In this document: one piece after another, positions 52,583 to 60,224 of the stretch
How positions within the stretch are numbered: position 1 is the stretch's first letter
Layout: each line of letters starts with the position of its first letter
Assembly (NCBI GenBank): GCA_022792175.1
Contig: JAAWAN010000035.1
Span: 1-60,224 of the forward strand
Direction of reading: 5' to 3'
Length of the DNA: 60,224 nucleotides
Source of the DNA: Provencibacterium sp.
Lineage (GTDB): Bacteria; Bacillota; Clostridia; Oscillospirales; Ruminococcaceae
Made by a program: the position numbers and the translations under genes
The notes under the pieces: model-generated
Databases searched by the model: none
Seen by the model: only the letters and a program-made list of their open reading frames with translations
What the model was told of the DNA's origin: nothing

Positions 52583-53875
52583 CTACAAAACGGGGCTTTC
52601 ATTGAAGAGCCCCAGTTCGCAGAGGCGCCCATAAATGGCCTCCCCTGCTTTTTCCGGCGAAAAATTTCTGCGGATATCCCGCTGCCCGTTCTGGGCGATG
52701 GTTTCATAGTAGCTTTTGTCGGCATACAGCCGGCGCATGTATGCTGCGGCCTCCCCGATATCCGGCTCGGCCCAGCGCTGGTTTTCCTTAAACATGTAAT
52801 AGTCCTGCTGCAGGCGGATGAGCTCATATCCCACCGGGCAGGAGTTTTCCTTTGTCATAAAGTCGGTCACCGAGGACCAGTTTGTCCCGATTACCGGCCG
52901 CGCTAAGAGCATTGCCTCTGCCAGAACCAGGCCGAAGCCCTCGCTGCGGTGCAGTGAGACAAACACATCGCAGGCTTTTATCAGCGAATATACCTGTGCC
53001 CTCGGCAGGATATTGGTGATGAAGTAGATGTTCGGATACCCCTCCAGCTCTCTGCGCAGAAGGGAAAGCTCCCTTTCGGTGCTGTTGTTGACTTTAATGA
53101 CCAGCCCCACGCCGTTTTCCTGATGGCCGAACGCTTTTTTGAAGGCATGAATTGCTCCAAGAGGGTTTTTGCGCGCCATCATGCTGTTGACGTCATACAT
53201 ACAGAGAAACAGAAAAAGGTTCTCCGGCAGATGAAAGGCGGCGCGGCCTGCCGTATCGTCCGCCTCGGCGCAGATGCCATAGGGAATCACCCGCACCGGC
53301 ACCGGCGATTTTCTGGCGATAGACTGCGCAGTAAAGCGGGAGGGTGCCCAGATTTCATCCACCAGCGAAAAGTATTTGCACCATTCATCCGGGAAGTCCT
53401 CCAGCTCCCACAACCAGACGGCAATGTTATACCGCCTGTCCCAGTCCTCCTTTGGACGCATCAGATGCAGAAGGTCCATCTGCCCGGCATTGATATGGAT
53501 AAGATTGATACTGTAGCGGGGAGTATCTGTAAATTCTGCGCTCAGTTCGTTATCGGCATGGCGGGCGCTGTTTCCCGTTTCAAAGTTAATCAGGCAATAG
53601 GGCAGGCCGGATTCTCTGAGCGCATAGGCCGTCAGCCGGGCTCCCTGCCCGAGTCCCATTTCCGCCCGCAGATGGCCGAAGAGATTGATGCCCTGCGGAT
53701 AGGCCCCCGGCTCATAGGGGAGACGCTCCCTGCCCTCCGGCACGACCACCCGGTAGAGCAGATGATTTTTCAGATAGCGCAGAACACTGCGCGGCAGCAG
53801 TTTTATCAGCAGCGGCTTCAACCGGTCTACTACAATGCACAGCTGCCGGGCGGCTGCCTTTTTCCATTGCCTCAT
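52583..53875 (-). CDS. GT4 family glycosyltransferase, first gene of the glycan operon
   Basis: About 430 residues. INLFGHLRAEMGLGQGARLTAYAL is the acceptor-side opening seen in many cell-wall GT4 enzymes, and the donor side shows FLCMYDVNSMMARKNPLGAI and HRSEGFGLVLAEAMLLARPVIGTNW. The ATG at 53875 (MRQWKKAAARQL) gives a basic amphipathic start; the frame extends to 53935 without a good ribosome site. Transcription starts within the spacer shared with the divergent operon. Confidence 0.88.
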   Translation of the reverse strand: MRQWKKAAARQLCIVVDRLKPLLIKLLPRSVLRYLKNHLLYRVVVPEGRERLPYEPGAYPQGINLFGHLRAEMGLGQGARLTAYALRESGLPYCLINFETGNSARHADNELSAEFTDTPRYSINLIHINAGQMDLLHLMRPKEDWDRRYNIAVWLWELEDFPDEWCKYFSLVDEIWAPSRFTAQSIARKSPVPVRVIPYGICAEADDTAGRAAFHLPENLFLFLCMYDVNSMMARKNPLGAIHAFKKAFGHQENGVGLVIKVNNSTERELSLLRRELEGYPNIYFITNILPRAQVYSLIKACDVFVSLHRSEGFGLVLAEAMLLARPVIGTNWSSVTDFMTKENSCPVGYELIRLQQDYYMFKENQRWAEPDIGEAAAYMRRLYADKSYYETIAQNGQRDIRRNFSPEKAGEAIYGRLCELGLFNESPVL

Positions 53876-53980
53876 TTTTTCACCACATTGTATCCAAACA
53901 GATTTTGAAAAACCGCTGCCGGAAAAGGATCGCACATTCCTTCGCTATGGAAAATTAAAAATAATGGCGGTTTTCTAAAG

Positions 53981-54196
53981 GTATAGGTTTATCTATTATC
54001 CGCAGATGGAAGAATAGAAAGGGCTCTTCCCTTTTTCTTACACTTGCACATTAAATTTAAGTGTGGTAATATAGATGTGCAAAATCTTATAAAACAAATA
54101 AAGTAATATTTTTCATGCTTTTTCGACATTTTTATTTTGTTTTTATAAAATATTTTGGAAACCAAAAAAACGGACATTTTGTTTATAAACCTATAC
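53981..54196. repeat. 12-bp inverted repeat bounding the divergent promoter spacer
   Basis: GTATAGGTTTAT at 53981-53992 is matched perfectly by its complement at 54185-54196, with further partial matching outward (TAAAG versus TTAAA). The enclosed 190 bp is AT-rich and contains the promoter at 54044-54072. Such an arrangement can be an invertible promoter; no recombinase gene is adjacent. The remaining spacer (54197-54389) holds only a hairpin (AGCAGGG...CCCTGCT, 54238-54276). Confidence 0.5.
54044..54072 (+). promoter_or_regulatory. Promoter facing the right-hand glycan operon
   Basis: TTGCAC (54044-54049) and TAATAT (54067-54072) with 17-nt spacing. TTGCACAT at 54044 and ATGTGCAA at 54075-54082 form an 8-bp inverted repeat, so the same block read backwards gives TTGCAC-17-TAAATT, a weaker promoter toward the left operon; it may also be an operator. 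Confidence 0.6.
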
Positions 54197-54389
54197 TTTA
54201 AATATCAATTCCGGATTTTTGCGCCTGCAGATAGAAAAAGCAGGGGCTGGCCGGCTTGAAGGACGGCGGTCCCTGCTGAATTCTGCGTTCGGGACTGACC
54301 AAACTGCCTGCGGGCAGGAATATGAAACGGCAGACGGGAGAGTGTAGCAATGCGCAGCTGGTTCTTTGGAAAGTCTGCGCAGCTTAAAA

Positions 54390-56012
54390 ATGGAGAAGCT
54401 GGATTTATCGGGAACGGCTGGAAGGTGGAGGCGTGCGGTCTATGGCGCATATAAAAGAACGCAGCATCTCCCTGCGGCAGCCACAGCCGCCCATTTTCTG
54501 TATGACCGGTTTTACCGGCTGGTGCAGCCGGAGGCGCGGCCCTGCCGCTATCGCCCGCCGGCACGCGAGAGGCTGCCGCATGCCGAGCCGCTGGGGCTTG
54601 GCGATATGCGCATCGCCGTTCTTTGCGATGAAATGACCTACCGCAGCCTTCTTCCGGAGTGTAACCTCCGTTTTGTAACGCCGCACAACTGGCTGAAGGT
54701 TTTTGAAGAGTTTTCTCCGGAGCTTTTTTTCTGTGAAGCGGCCTGGAGCGGAATCCGGCAGTATCCGGATGTCTGGCGGGGGAAAATCTACCGCAGCGAT
54801 TCTATCCGCTTTGAAAACCGGCGGGATCTGCTGCGCATTCTCGATTACTGCCGGGAGCGGGAAATCCCCACCGTTTTCTGGAACAAGGAGGATCCCACCT
54901 ATTTTGGCAGCCGCGACTATGATTTTATCGATACCGCCCTGCGCTTTGATACGGTGCTGACCACGGCGGCCGAGTGCGTCCCGCGCTACCGGGCGCTGGG
55001 AGCGCGGCGGGTGGGGGTGCTCCCCTTTGGCTTTTCCCCGCAGATTTATCATCCGCTGGGCAGCGGGGAGAAGGAAAATATTGCCGTTTTTGCCGGCAGC
55101 TGGTGCGCGGATCAGCCAGAGCGCTGCGCAGATATGGAGCGGATATTTGATGAGCTGCTGGGCAGCGGGATTAAGCTTTGCATCTATGACCGCTACTGCA
55201 AAACGGATAACCCGGTGCATATTTATCCGGAAAAATACCGGCCGTATCTTCACCCGGCGGTCGACTACCGGGAGCTGGGGGAGATTTACCGCCGCGCCCG
55301 CTATGCCATCAACATCAATACGGCGACCGGCTCGCAGACGATGTTTGCCAGAAGGGTTTTTGAAATCATGGCCTGCAATACGCTGGTCATCAGCAACGAG
55401 TCGCCCGGCATGCGCAGCCTGTTCCCGGAGAGCGTATGGTATGCGGGCAGCCGCCTGCCGGAAGAGAGAGAAGAAGCCTGCCGCCTTCATAACCTGCAAA
55501 AGGTGTTTTTACAGCATACCTTTCGCGGGGAACTGTATGGGGCGCTACATGGAATCGGGCTGCTGCCAGGGGAAACGCCGCCGGAAGTACTGCTCATCTA
55601 TCTCTCCTCTTCCGATGGGGACCGGGAGGCATATGCCCGGCATTTTGAAGGGGTGGATTATCCTGCAAAGCGTGCGGCGCTCTGGAGGGAGGGCAATCTG
55701 CAGCCTTTGCCCGGCCTGCCCTTTGCCTCCCCGGAAAAGGCCGGATTTTTTGTTCCGCTTGTCGGAGGGGAGAGGATGGAGGGACTCCCGTTTCTTCTCA
55801 GTCAGTTTTCCTACCTGCCGGCAGATGCGGGCGCGCGCTGTGGCGCGCCGGGCTTCTACTGCGGGAAAGAGCAGCGCCTGGGAACGCTCTTTCCGGGGCG
55901 GCTGTTTAAAAAGGTGATGGACAGGCCTTCGGAATATTGGGAGAAGGTTCTTCTGGTTCCGGCAGCGAAGAAAAATGATATAGCGAAGAAAAATGATATA
56001 AGGAAAGGATAG
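54390..56012 (+). CDS. CgeB-like glycosyltransferase
   Basis: About 540 residues. The middle and second part match the CgeB/DUF3880 plus Glyco_trans_1_2 layout: FFCEAAWSG, IPTVFWNKEDPTYF, FDTVLTTAAECVPRYRALGARRVGVLPFGFSPQIYHP, VAVFAGSWCADQPER-like and YRRARYAININTATGSQTMFARRVFEIMACNTLVISNESPG. Such enzymes decorate cell-surface glycans. The ATG 54390 and an upstream TTG (54366) both lack a strong ribosome site. The C-terminus carries a small tandem repeat (55965-56000). First gene of the right-hand operon, 9 bp before wecC. Confidence 0.8.
   Translation: MEKLDLSGTAGRWRRAVYGAYKRTQHLPAAATAAHFLYDRFYRLVQPEARPCRYRPPARERLPHAEPLGLGDMRIAVLCDEMTYRSLLPECNLRFVTPHNWLKVFEEFSPELFFCEAAWSGIRQYPDVWRGKIYRSDSIRFENRRDLLRILDYCREREIPTVFWNKEDPTYFGSRDYDFIDTALRFDTVLTTAAECVPRYRALGARRVGVLPFGFSPQIYHPLGSGEKENIAVFAGSWCADQPERCADMERIFDELLGSGIKLCIYDRYCKTDNPVHIYPEKYRPYLHPAVDYRELGEIYRRARYAININTATGSQTMFARRVFEIMACNTLVISNESPGMRSLFPESVWYAGSRLPEEREEACRLHNLQKVFLQHTFRGELYGALHGIGLLPGETPPEVLLIYLSSSDGDREAYARHFEGVDYPAKRAALWREGNLQPLPGLPFASPEKAGFFVPLVGGERMEGLPFLLSQFSYLPADAGARCGAPGFYCGKEQRLGTLFPGRLFKKVMDRPSEYWEKVLLVPAAKKNDIAKKNDIRKG
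55965..56000 (+). repeat. Two perfect 18-bp tandem copies at the end of the CgeB-like gene
   Basis: The 18-bp unit starting GCGAAGAAAAATGATATA occurs twice in a row, coding AKKNDI twice. The unit is a multiple of three, so copy change would not shift the frame. Confidence 0.85.
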
Positions 56013-56021
56013 AGATAAAAG

Positions 56022-57245
56022 ATGAAGGTTTGTGTAGTAGGACTGGGATACATAGGGCTGCCGACATCGCTGATGCTGGCTGCGCACGGCGTGCAGACGG
56101 TGGGCGTGGACTACAATGAAAAACTGGTTCAGACGCTGCGCGAGGGAAAGACCACCTTTGAGGAAAAGGGGCTGGATGAGCTGTTTTCATCCGCACTCGA
56201 AAAGGGAATCGTTTTCTCGAGCGAATATATCAGCACGGATATGTATATCGTGGCCGTCCCCACCCCCTACGACAAATTCAGCAAAAAGATTGACGCTACC
56301 TATGTCGTCAACGCGGTGAAGGATGTCATGCGCGTCTGCCCGAAGGGGGCGACGCTGGTGATTGAATCGACCGTTTCGCCGGGAACGATTGACCGCTTTG
56401 TCCGCCCGGCAGTGGAGGAGAACGGTTTTCGGCTGGGAGAGGATATTCATCTGGTACATGCGCCGGAGCGGATTATCCCGGGCAATATGGTCTATGAGCT
56501 GCTGCATAATTCCCGCACCATCGGCGCGGACGATCCCGCCATCGGCGAGAAGGTGAAGAGGGTCTATTCCTCCTTCTGCCAAGGGAATATTGTGGTAACC
56601 GATATCCGCACCGCCGAGATGACCAAGGTGGTGGAGAATACCTTCCGCGATATCAACATTGCCTATGCCAATGAGCTGGCCAAAATCTGCCGGCAGGATG
56701 GGATGGACGTCTATGAAATCATCCGGATTGCCAACATGCATCCGCGCGTCAACATCCTGCAGCCGGGCCCCGGCGTCGGCGGGCACTGCATTTCGGTCGA
56801 CCCGTGGTTTCTGGTAGGCGACTATCCGGGGCTGGCGAACCTCATCCATCAGGCGCGCAAAATTAATGATTCGATGCCGGAATTTGTTCTCGGGCGGGTT
56901 TCGGAGATTATGGAAGAGCGCGGGATTGCCGATACCGGCCGGGTGGGCCTCTATGGGCTGACCTATAAGGAGGATGTGGACGACATTCGCGAGAGCCCCA
57001 CGCTGCAGATGCTCGAGAGTATGAAAAAACATCTGGCATCGGGCATAAAGGTCTATGACCCGATGGTGACGCGCGATGTGCTCCCGAACCAGTATCATGA
57101 TTTTGACGCCTTCCTGGAGGCGGTCGACCTGGTGGTCATTCTGGTGGGACACAGCCATATCCGGGAGAATATGGACCGGCTGCAGGGCAAGGCCATACTG
57201 GATACCCGCCATATCTGCACGCTGGACGGCGTTTATACCCTTTAA
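56022..57245 (+). CDS. wecC: UDP-N-acetyl-D-mannosamine dehydrogenase
   Basis: 407 residues. VCVVGLGYIGLPTSLMLA (NAD loop), VPTPYDKF, VIESTVSPGT, HAPERIIPGNMVYELLHNSRTIG and GPGVGGHCISVDPWFL (catalytic Cys) are intact. The PERIIPGNM-x-x-E-L-x-x-N-x-R pattern is that of WecC rather than UDP-glucose dehydrogenase. It oxidises UDP-ManNAc to UDP-ManNAcA. ATG follows AGGAAAGGAT. wecB follows 43 bp later, giving the two-step route from UDP-GlcNAc. Confidence 0.95.
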   Translation: MKVCVVGLGYIGLPTSLMLAAHGVQTVGVDYNEKLVQTLREGKTTFEEKGLDELFSSALEKGIVFSSEYISTDMYIVAVPTPYDKFSKKIDATYVVNAVKDVMRVCPKGATLVIESTVSPGTIDRFVRPAVEENGFRLGEDIHLVHAPERIIPGNMVYELLHNSRTIGADDPAIGEKVKRVYSSFCQGNIVVTDIRTAEMTKVVENTFRDINIAYANELAKICRQDGMDVYEIIRIANMHPRVNILQPGPGVGGHCISVDPWFLVGDYPGLANLIHQARKINDSMPEFVLGRVSEIMEERGIADTGRVGLYGLTYKEDVDDIRESPTLQMLESMKKHLASGIKVYDPMVTRDVLPNQYHDFDAFLEAVDLVVILVGHSHIRENMDRLQGKAILDTRHICTLDGVYTL

Positions 57246-57288
57246 CGGATGAAAAGAGACTAAAACACGGAGTTAGGGGATTTAGGAC

Positions 57289-58383
57289 ATGAAAAAGGTA
57301 ATGCTCGTTTTCGGAACCCGGCCGGAGGCCATCAAGATGTGTCCGCTGGTCAAGGAGCTGCAGTCCCGCCCGGAGCTTGAAACACTGGTCTGCGTCACCG
57401 GCCAGCACCGGCAGATGCTTGATCAGGTGCTCGAGTGCTTCGGGGTTGTGCCGGATTATGACCTCTCCATCATGAAGGACAAGCAGACGCTTTTTGATAT
57501 TACGGCGAACATTCTGCTGCGCATTCGGGAGGTGCTTGAAAAGGAGCGGCCGGAGGTTGTTCTGGTGCATGGCGACACCTCGACCACCTTCGTCACCGCG
57601 CTGGCCTGCTTCTATCTGCAGATCCCGGTCGGACATGTGGAGGCGGGGTTGCGTACCTATAATCTCTATTCCCCCTATCCGGAGGAGTTTAACCGCCAGG
57701 CGGTGAGCATCATTTCCCGCTATAACTTTGCGCCGACCGAGCTTTCCCGCCAGAACCTGTTAAAGGAGGGGAAGGACCCGGAAACGATTTATGTCACCGG
57801 CAATACGGCCATTGACGCGCTGAAGACCACCGTGCGGGAGAGCTACGCCCATCCGCAGCTCGAGTGGGCGGCGGACAGCCGGCTGATTATGCTGACTGCC
57901 CACCGCCGGGAGAATCTCGGCGAGCCGCTGCACCAGATGTTCCGGGCCATCCGGCGGATTGTGGAGGAAACGCCGGACTTAAAGGTTATCTATCCGATTC
58001 ACATGAACCCGGTGGTGCGCCAGGCGGCGGATGAGATTTTGGGGAACCATCCGCGCATCCGCATGATTGAGCCGCTGGAGGTGCTTGATTTTCATAACTT
58101 CCTCGCCCGCTCCTTTTTGATTTTAACCGACAGCGGCGGCATTCAGGAGGAGGCCCCCTCGCTCGGCAAGCCGGTGCTCGTCATGCGCGACACGACCGAG
58201 CGCCCGGAGGGGATTAAGGCGGGCACCTTAAAGCTGGTCGGCACGAAGGAAGAGACAATTTACGAAGCCTTTCACACGCTTATTACTAACCCGGAGGAAT
58301 ACCGGAAGATGAGCCACGCCTCCAATCCCTACGGCGACGGCCACGCCTGCGAGCGCATTGCAGATGTGCTGTGCGGGGAGTGA
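57289..58383 (+). CDS. wecB: UDP-N-acetylglucosamine 2-epimerase (non-hydrolysing)
   Basis: 364 residues. VFGTRPEAIKMCPLVKEL, VTGQHRQMLDQVL, LVHGDTSTTF, GHVEAGLRTYN, LTAHRRENLGEP and LTDSGGIQEEAPSLGKPVLVMRDTTERPEGI are complete. It makes UDP-ManNAc for WecC. ATG after GGAGTTAGGGGA. Parts of this gene (residues about 106-136 and 349-364) recur as a decayed copy at 59781-59925. Confidence 0.97.
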   Translation: MKKVMLVFGTRPEAIKMCPLVKELQSRPELETLVCVTGQHRQMLDQVLECFGVVPDYDLSIMKDKQTLFDITANILLRIREVLEKERPEVVLVHGDTSTTFVTALACFYLQIPVGHVEAGLRTYNLYSPYPEEFNRQAVSIISRYNFAPTELSRQNLLKEGKDPETIYVTGNTAIDALKTTVRESYAHPQLEWAADSRLIMLTAHRRENLGEPLHQMFRAIRRIVEETPDLKVIYPIHMNPVVRQAADEILGNHPRIRMIEPLEVLDFHNFLARSFLILTDSGGIQEEAPSLGKPVLVMRDTTERPEGIKAGTLKLVGTKEETIYEAFHTLITNPEEYRKMSHASNPYGDGHACERIADVLCGE

Positions 58384-58543
58384 CAGGAACATGGATGTTC
58401 GAAAGCATACTTTTAGCAACAAACAAATAGGCAAAAGACTGTCAGGAAAAAAAGAGATATTTTTGGGGATTATTAACTATAGTTTACAAGTAAAGTGAAT
58501 TTTTTAATTTATTCAGACAAAATTTGAGAGGGTTGCTAAAAGT
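58384..58543 (+). repeat. 160-nt leader upstream of the methyltransferase gene, copy A
   Basis: AT-rich leader between wecB and the methyltransferase. TTTTAGCAAC (58411-58420) and GTTGCTAAAA (58532-58541) are perfect 10-bp inverted arms that end two bases before the ATG. A similar leader of the same length precedes the next gene (59926-60085). No strong ribosome site besides GAGAGG. Confidence 0.6.
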
Positions 58544-59692
58544 ATGGATTTGGCCTTGATTGGCAATGAACATGAAGTCCCGGAAAGCGGGACATATCGT
58601 GTTTATGATTTGCAACTGCTCCGGCGACTGAATGAGGAATATCGGGAAAAGCCTCTCATGTCCTCCTTCACGCAGTATGACGATGCTTCACAGCTGCGGC
58701 AGGCAAAGAGAAGAATCGAAAGCCTCGGGAAAAAGGCTGCGCTGGAAGGCAAGCGTATTTTGGAGGTTGGCTGTGGCGGGGGATATGTGGCGTATGAGCT
58801 GGCAAAGGAGTATGGCTGCCAGGTTACCGGTATTGATATCTACCAGAGTGAGGTTTGGGAAAGGCTCTCCGCGCCGTCGCTGCAGTACCGCTGTATAGAC
58901 CTGAGCAGGGAGAACCCGTTTGAGGCGGAGAGCTTCGATTTAATTGTTTCTTATGTAGCCTGGGAGCATATGCGGCATCCCTTTGAGGTTTTGCAGCAAT
59001 GCGTCAAGCTGATGAAAAGGGGCGGACTGTTTTATCTTTATGCAAACCTTTACCGTTCTGCGCTGGCCTCCCATCTGTACCGCCATATTTTCTTTCCCTA
59101 TCCGCAGCTTTTGTTTGATGATTCCGTTTTGCTGCCCTATGTGCGTTCCCTTGGCGTCGAGCAGTGGTGGATAGATGCTTTTTACTATGTAAACAAGCTT
59201 ACCTATGCAGAGTATAAGCAGTATTTTGAGCTGCTTCATCTGAAGATATTAAAAGAAGAAAAAGCATTGCGAAATCTGGACTGGGATTTTTATGAGCGCT
59301 TTGAAGATAAGCTGGGCTTATATCCGGTCAGCGATCTGGAGCTGGACTTTTTCGGCGTACTTCTGCAGAGAGAGGATGTCGATTTTGTAGAAAGGCAAAG
59401 GATTATGATGCAGCCTCCCGCACTGGAAGGGCAGGGTCCTTATTTTGTAGGGACAGCCGTCCGTGCGGCCGCCCGGGCAAGAGGGCGGGATTTAAAATTT
59501 GCGTGGTATGTCTTTCATGAGGGAAAGCGTATTTATACGCAGTGGTACACGCAGGCGGCGGAGTTTGAATTTGTGCCGCAGGCCGGCGGGAAATATCAGC
59601 TGCTATGCTTTGCGATGGACAGTGCTCAGAATAAAAAGTCTGTCTATTCCCCCTTTTTTGAGGTTTTGACGTCCGAAGGACAAGTTGAGTGA
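58544..59692 (+). CDS. SAM-dependent methyltransferase with C-terminal beta domain
   Basis: 382 residues. A class I methyltransferase domain occupies about 65-190: RILEVGCGGGYVAYEL (SAM motif I), TGIDIYQSE, FDLIVSYVAWEHMRHP and LMKRGGLFYLY. A ~100-residue C-terminal part (GTAVRAAARARGRDLKFAWYVFHEGKRIYTQWYTQ...) looks like a beta-sandwich. In this operon it probably methylates a sugar or a sugar-bound intermediate. The start is ATG 58544 with only a weak ribosome site, immediately after the leader inverted repeat. It is bracketed by related sequences on both sides, as if it were a movable cassette. Confidence 0.85.
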   Translation: MDLALIGNEHEVPESGTYRVYDLQLLRRLNEEYREKPLMSSFTQYDDASQLRQAKRRIESLGKKAALEGKRILEVGCGGGYVAYELAKEYGCQVTGIDIYQSEVWERLSAPSLQYRCIDLSRENPFEAESFDLIVSYVAWEHMRHPFEVLQQCVKLMKRGGLFYLYANLYRSALASHLYRHIFFPYPQLLFDDSVLLPYVRSLGVEQWWIDAFYYVNKLTYAEYKQYFELLHLKILKEEKALRNLDWDFYERFEDKLGLYPVSDLELDFFGVLLQREDVDFVERQRIMMQPPALEGQGPYFVGTAVRAAARARGRDLKFAWYVFHEGKRIYTQWYTQAAEFEFVPQAGGKYQLLCFAMDSAQNKKSVYSPFFEVLTSEGQVE

Positions 59693-59719
59693 TAAATTCT
59701 GATAAATGGAGAGCGATTT

Positions 59720-59925
59720 ATGTTTCAAGCGATTAAAACGGTGATGGGGGAGCTTTTTCAGAACCGCTACCGGCTGCTGCCCTGCTTCTATCTGCAGATT
59801 CCGGTCGGACACATGGAGACGGGGCTGTGCACCTATAATCTCTATTTCTCCCTATCCGGAGGAGTTTAACTACCGGTGACGGCCACGCCTGCGAGCGCAT
59901 TGCAGATGTGCTGTGCGGGAAATGA
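59720..59925 (+). pseudogene. Chimeric fossil: permease-like start joined to internally deleted wecB
   Basis: ATG 59720 opens 49 codons. The first ~20 residues (MFQAIKTVMGELFQNRYRLL) resemble the start of an ABC-2 polysaccharide permease. At 59781 the sequence switches, in frame, to a copy of wecB residues ~106-136 (CFYLQIPVGHMETGL; compare 57605-57697). A one-base insertion then ends the frame. From 59875 the last 16 codons of wecB follow, with stop TGA at 59923-59925 (compare 58333-58383). About 640 bp of the parent are missing. Clearly non-functional. Confidence 0.82.
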
Positions 59926-60085
59926 TAGATGTGGGGGTGGTTGAAAACCATAATTTTTAGCAACGAACAGATAGCAAAGGATTCTATAGAAAAAAGAGAA
60001 TATTCAATGCGATTATCAACTAAAATTCATAAATTAAACGTTGCTTTTTATCTATTGAGACAAAAACGAAAGAGGCGCTAAAAGT
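59926..60085 (+). repeat. 160-nt leader upstream of the DUF6270 gene, copy B
   Basis: Same length as copy A (58384-58543) and similar at both ends: TTTTTAGCAACGAACAGATAG near the start (copy A: TTTTAGCAACAAACAAATAG) and GCTAAAAGT directly before the ATG in both. The centre has diverged. The wecB 3' end precedes both copies, so gene end plus leader were duplicated as one block. Confidence 0.7.
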
Positions 60086-60224
60086 ATGATTTCAGTCAGT
60101 ATTTTTGGCAGCTGTGTGAGCAGAGATGTATTGGAGTATCAGCAAGCTGCCCCATCCCTGCAATTATCCACCTATATCGCCAGGCAGTCTGTTTTTTCTG
60201 CGACCTCTTCTCCCATTATGTATG
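60086..60224 (+). CDS. DUF6270-like protein (N-terminal part only)
   Basis: The first 46 residues are visible before the window ends. VSIFGSCVSRDVLEY followed by LSTYIARQSVFSATSSPI matches the opening of DUF6270 proteins, found in bacterial surface-polysaccharide loci. GSC-x-SRD may form a nucleophile-type turn as in SGNH enzymes; that is an inference. It follows leader copy B and has no strong ribosome site. Confidence 0.65.
   Translation, partial: MISVSIFGSCVSRDVLEYQQAAPSLQLSTYIARQSVFSATSSPIMY

Noticed and set aside
54018-54037. AAAGGG-CCCTTT hairpin with T-run as a terminator
   Set aside because: Only a 6-bp stem, located upstream of the promoter with no gene feeding it.

Overview
The window reads as an ordinary chromosomal segment of an anaerobic, low-to-mid GC Firmicute, most likely a clostridial gut lineage related to Oscillospiraceae/Ruminococcaceae. 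The reasons are a bacterial V-type ATPase operon, Rnf-family genes, strong AGGAGG ribosome sites with frequent TTG and GTG starts, an S12 protein carrying the clostridial insertion, and a DUF4015-type protein. No rRNA, tRNA or CRISPR array was seen. This placement is inference from gene content, not from a marker search.

Layout. (1) Positions 2-100 hold the last codons of what looks like a large serine recombinase, so the left edge is probably the end of an integrative element. (2) Positions 259-9120, minus strand, carry a complete V-type ATPase operon in the order G/H-C-I-K-F-E-A-B-D, behind a good promoter at 9396-9424. (3) An 820-bp divergent spacer holds that promoter, the rpoB promoter, and a minus-strand promoter plus terminator that could frame a ~150-nt RNA. 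(4) Positions 9944-22187, plus strand, carry rpoB-rpoC, then rpsL-rpsG-fusA-tuf with their own promoters, followed by a MATE exporter. (5) Positions 23972-28762, minus strand, hold a stripped-down Rnf-like operon (C-D-E-A homologues only, no B or G) followed by a membrane-anchored DUF4015-like protein. A mecA-like gene and rpe follow. (6) Positions 30694-53875, minus strand, form a ~23-kb surface-glycan operon: GDP-6-deoxy-mannose sugar supply (phosphohexomutase, manC, gmd, rmd), an ABC exporter (wzm/wzt with a Wzt C-terminal domain), a coiled-coil FkbM methyltransferase, several glycosyltransferases, a flippase, a sialyltransferase-like enzyme and two CMP-sugar synthetase-like genes, one interrupted by an in-frame TGA. 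(7) Positions 54390-60224, plus strand, form a divergent glycan operon (CgeB-like transferase, wecC, wecB, methyltransferase, DUF6270 protein) with a fossil duplicate of wecB and a repeated 160-nt leader.

Most interesting points. The Rnf-like complex lacks RnfB and RnfG. By eye it has also lost three of the four cysteines that hold the RnfA/RnfE 2Fe-2S cluster, the RnfD flavin threonine, and the RnfC nucleotide/flavin loops, while RnfC keeps both 4Fe-4S motifs. It may be an undescribed membrane complex rather than a canonical Rnf. The coiled-coil FkbM protein next to Wzm/Wzt carries three clean 14-residue repeats and could be a chain-length ruler analogous to WbdD. The spacer between the two glycan operons is bounded by a perfect 12-bp inverted repeat around a promoter, a possible invertible switch.
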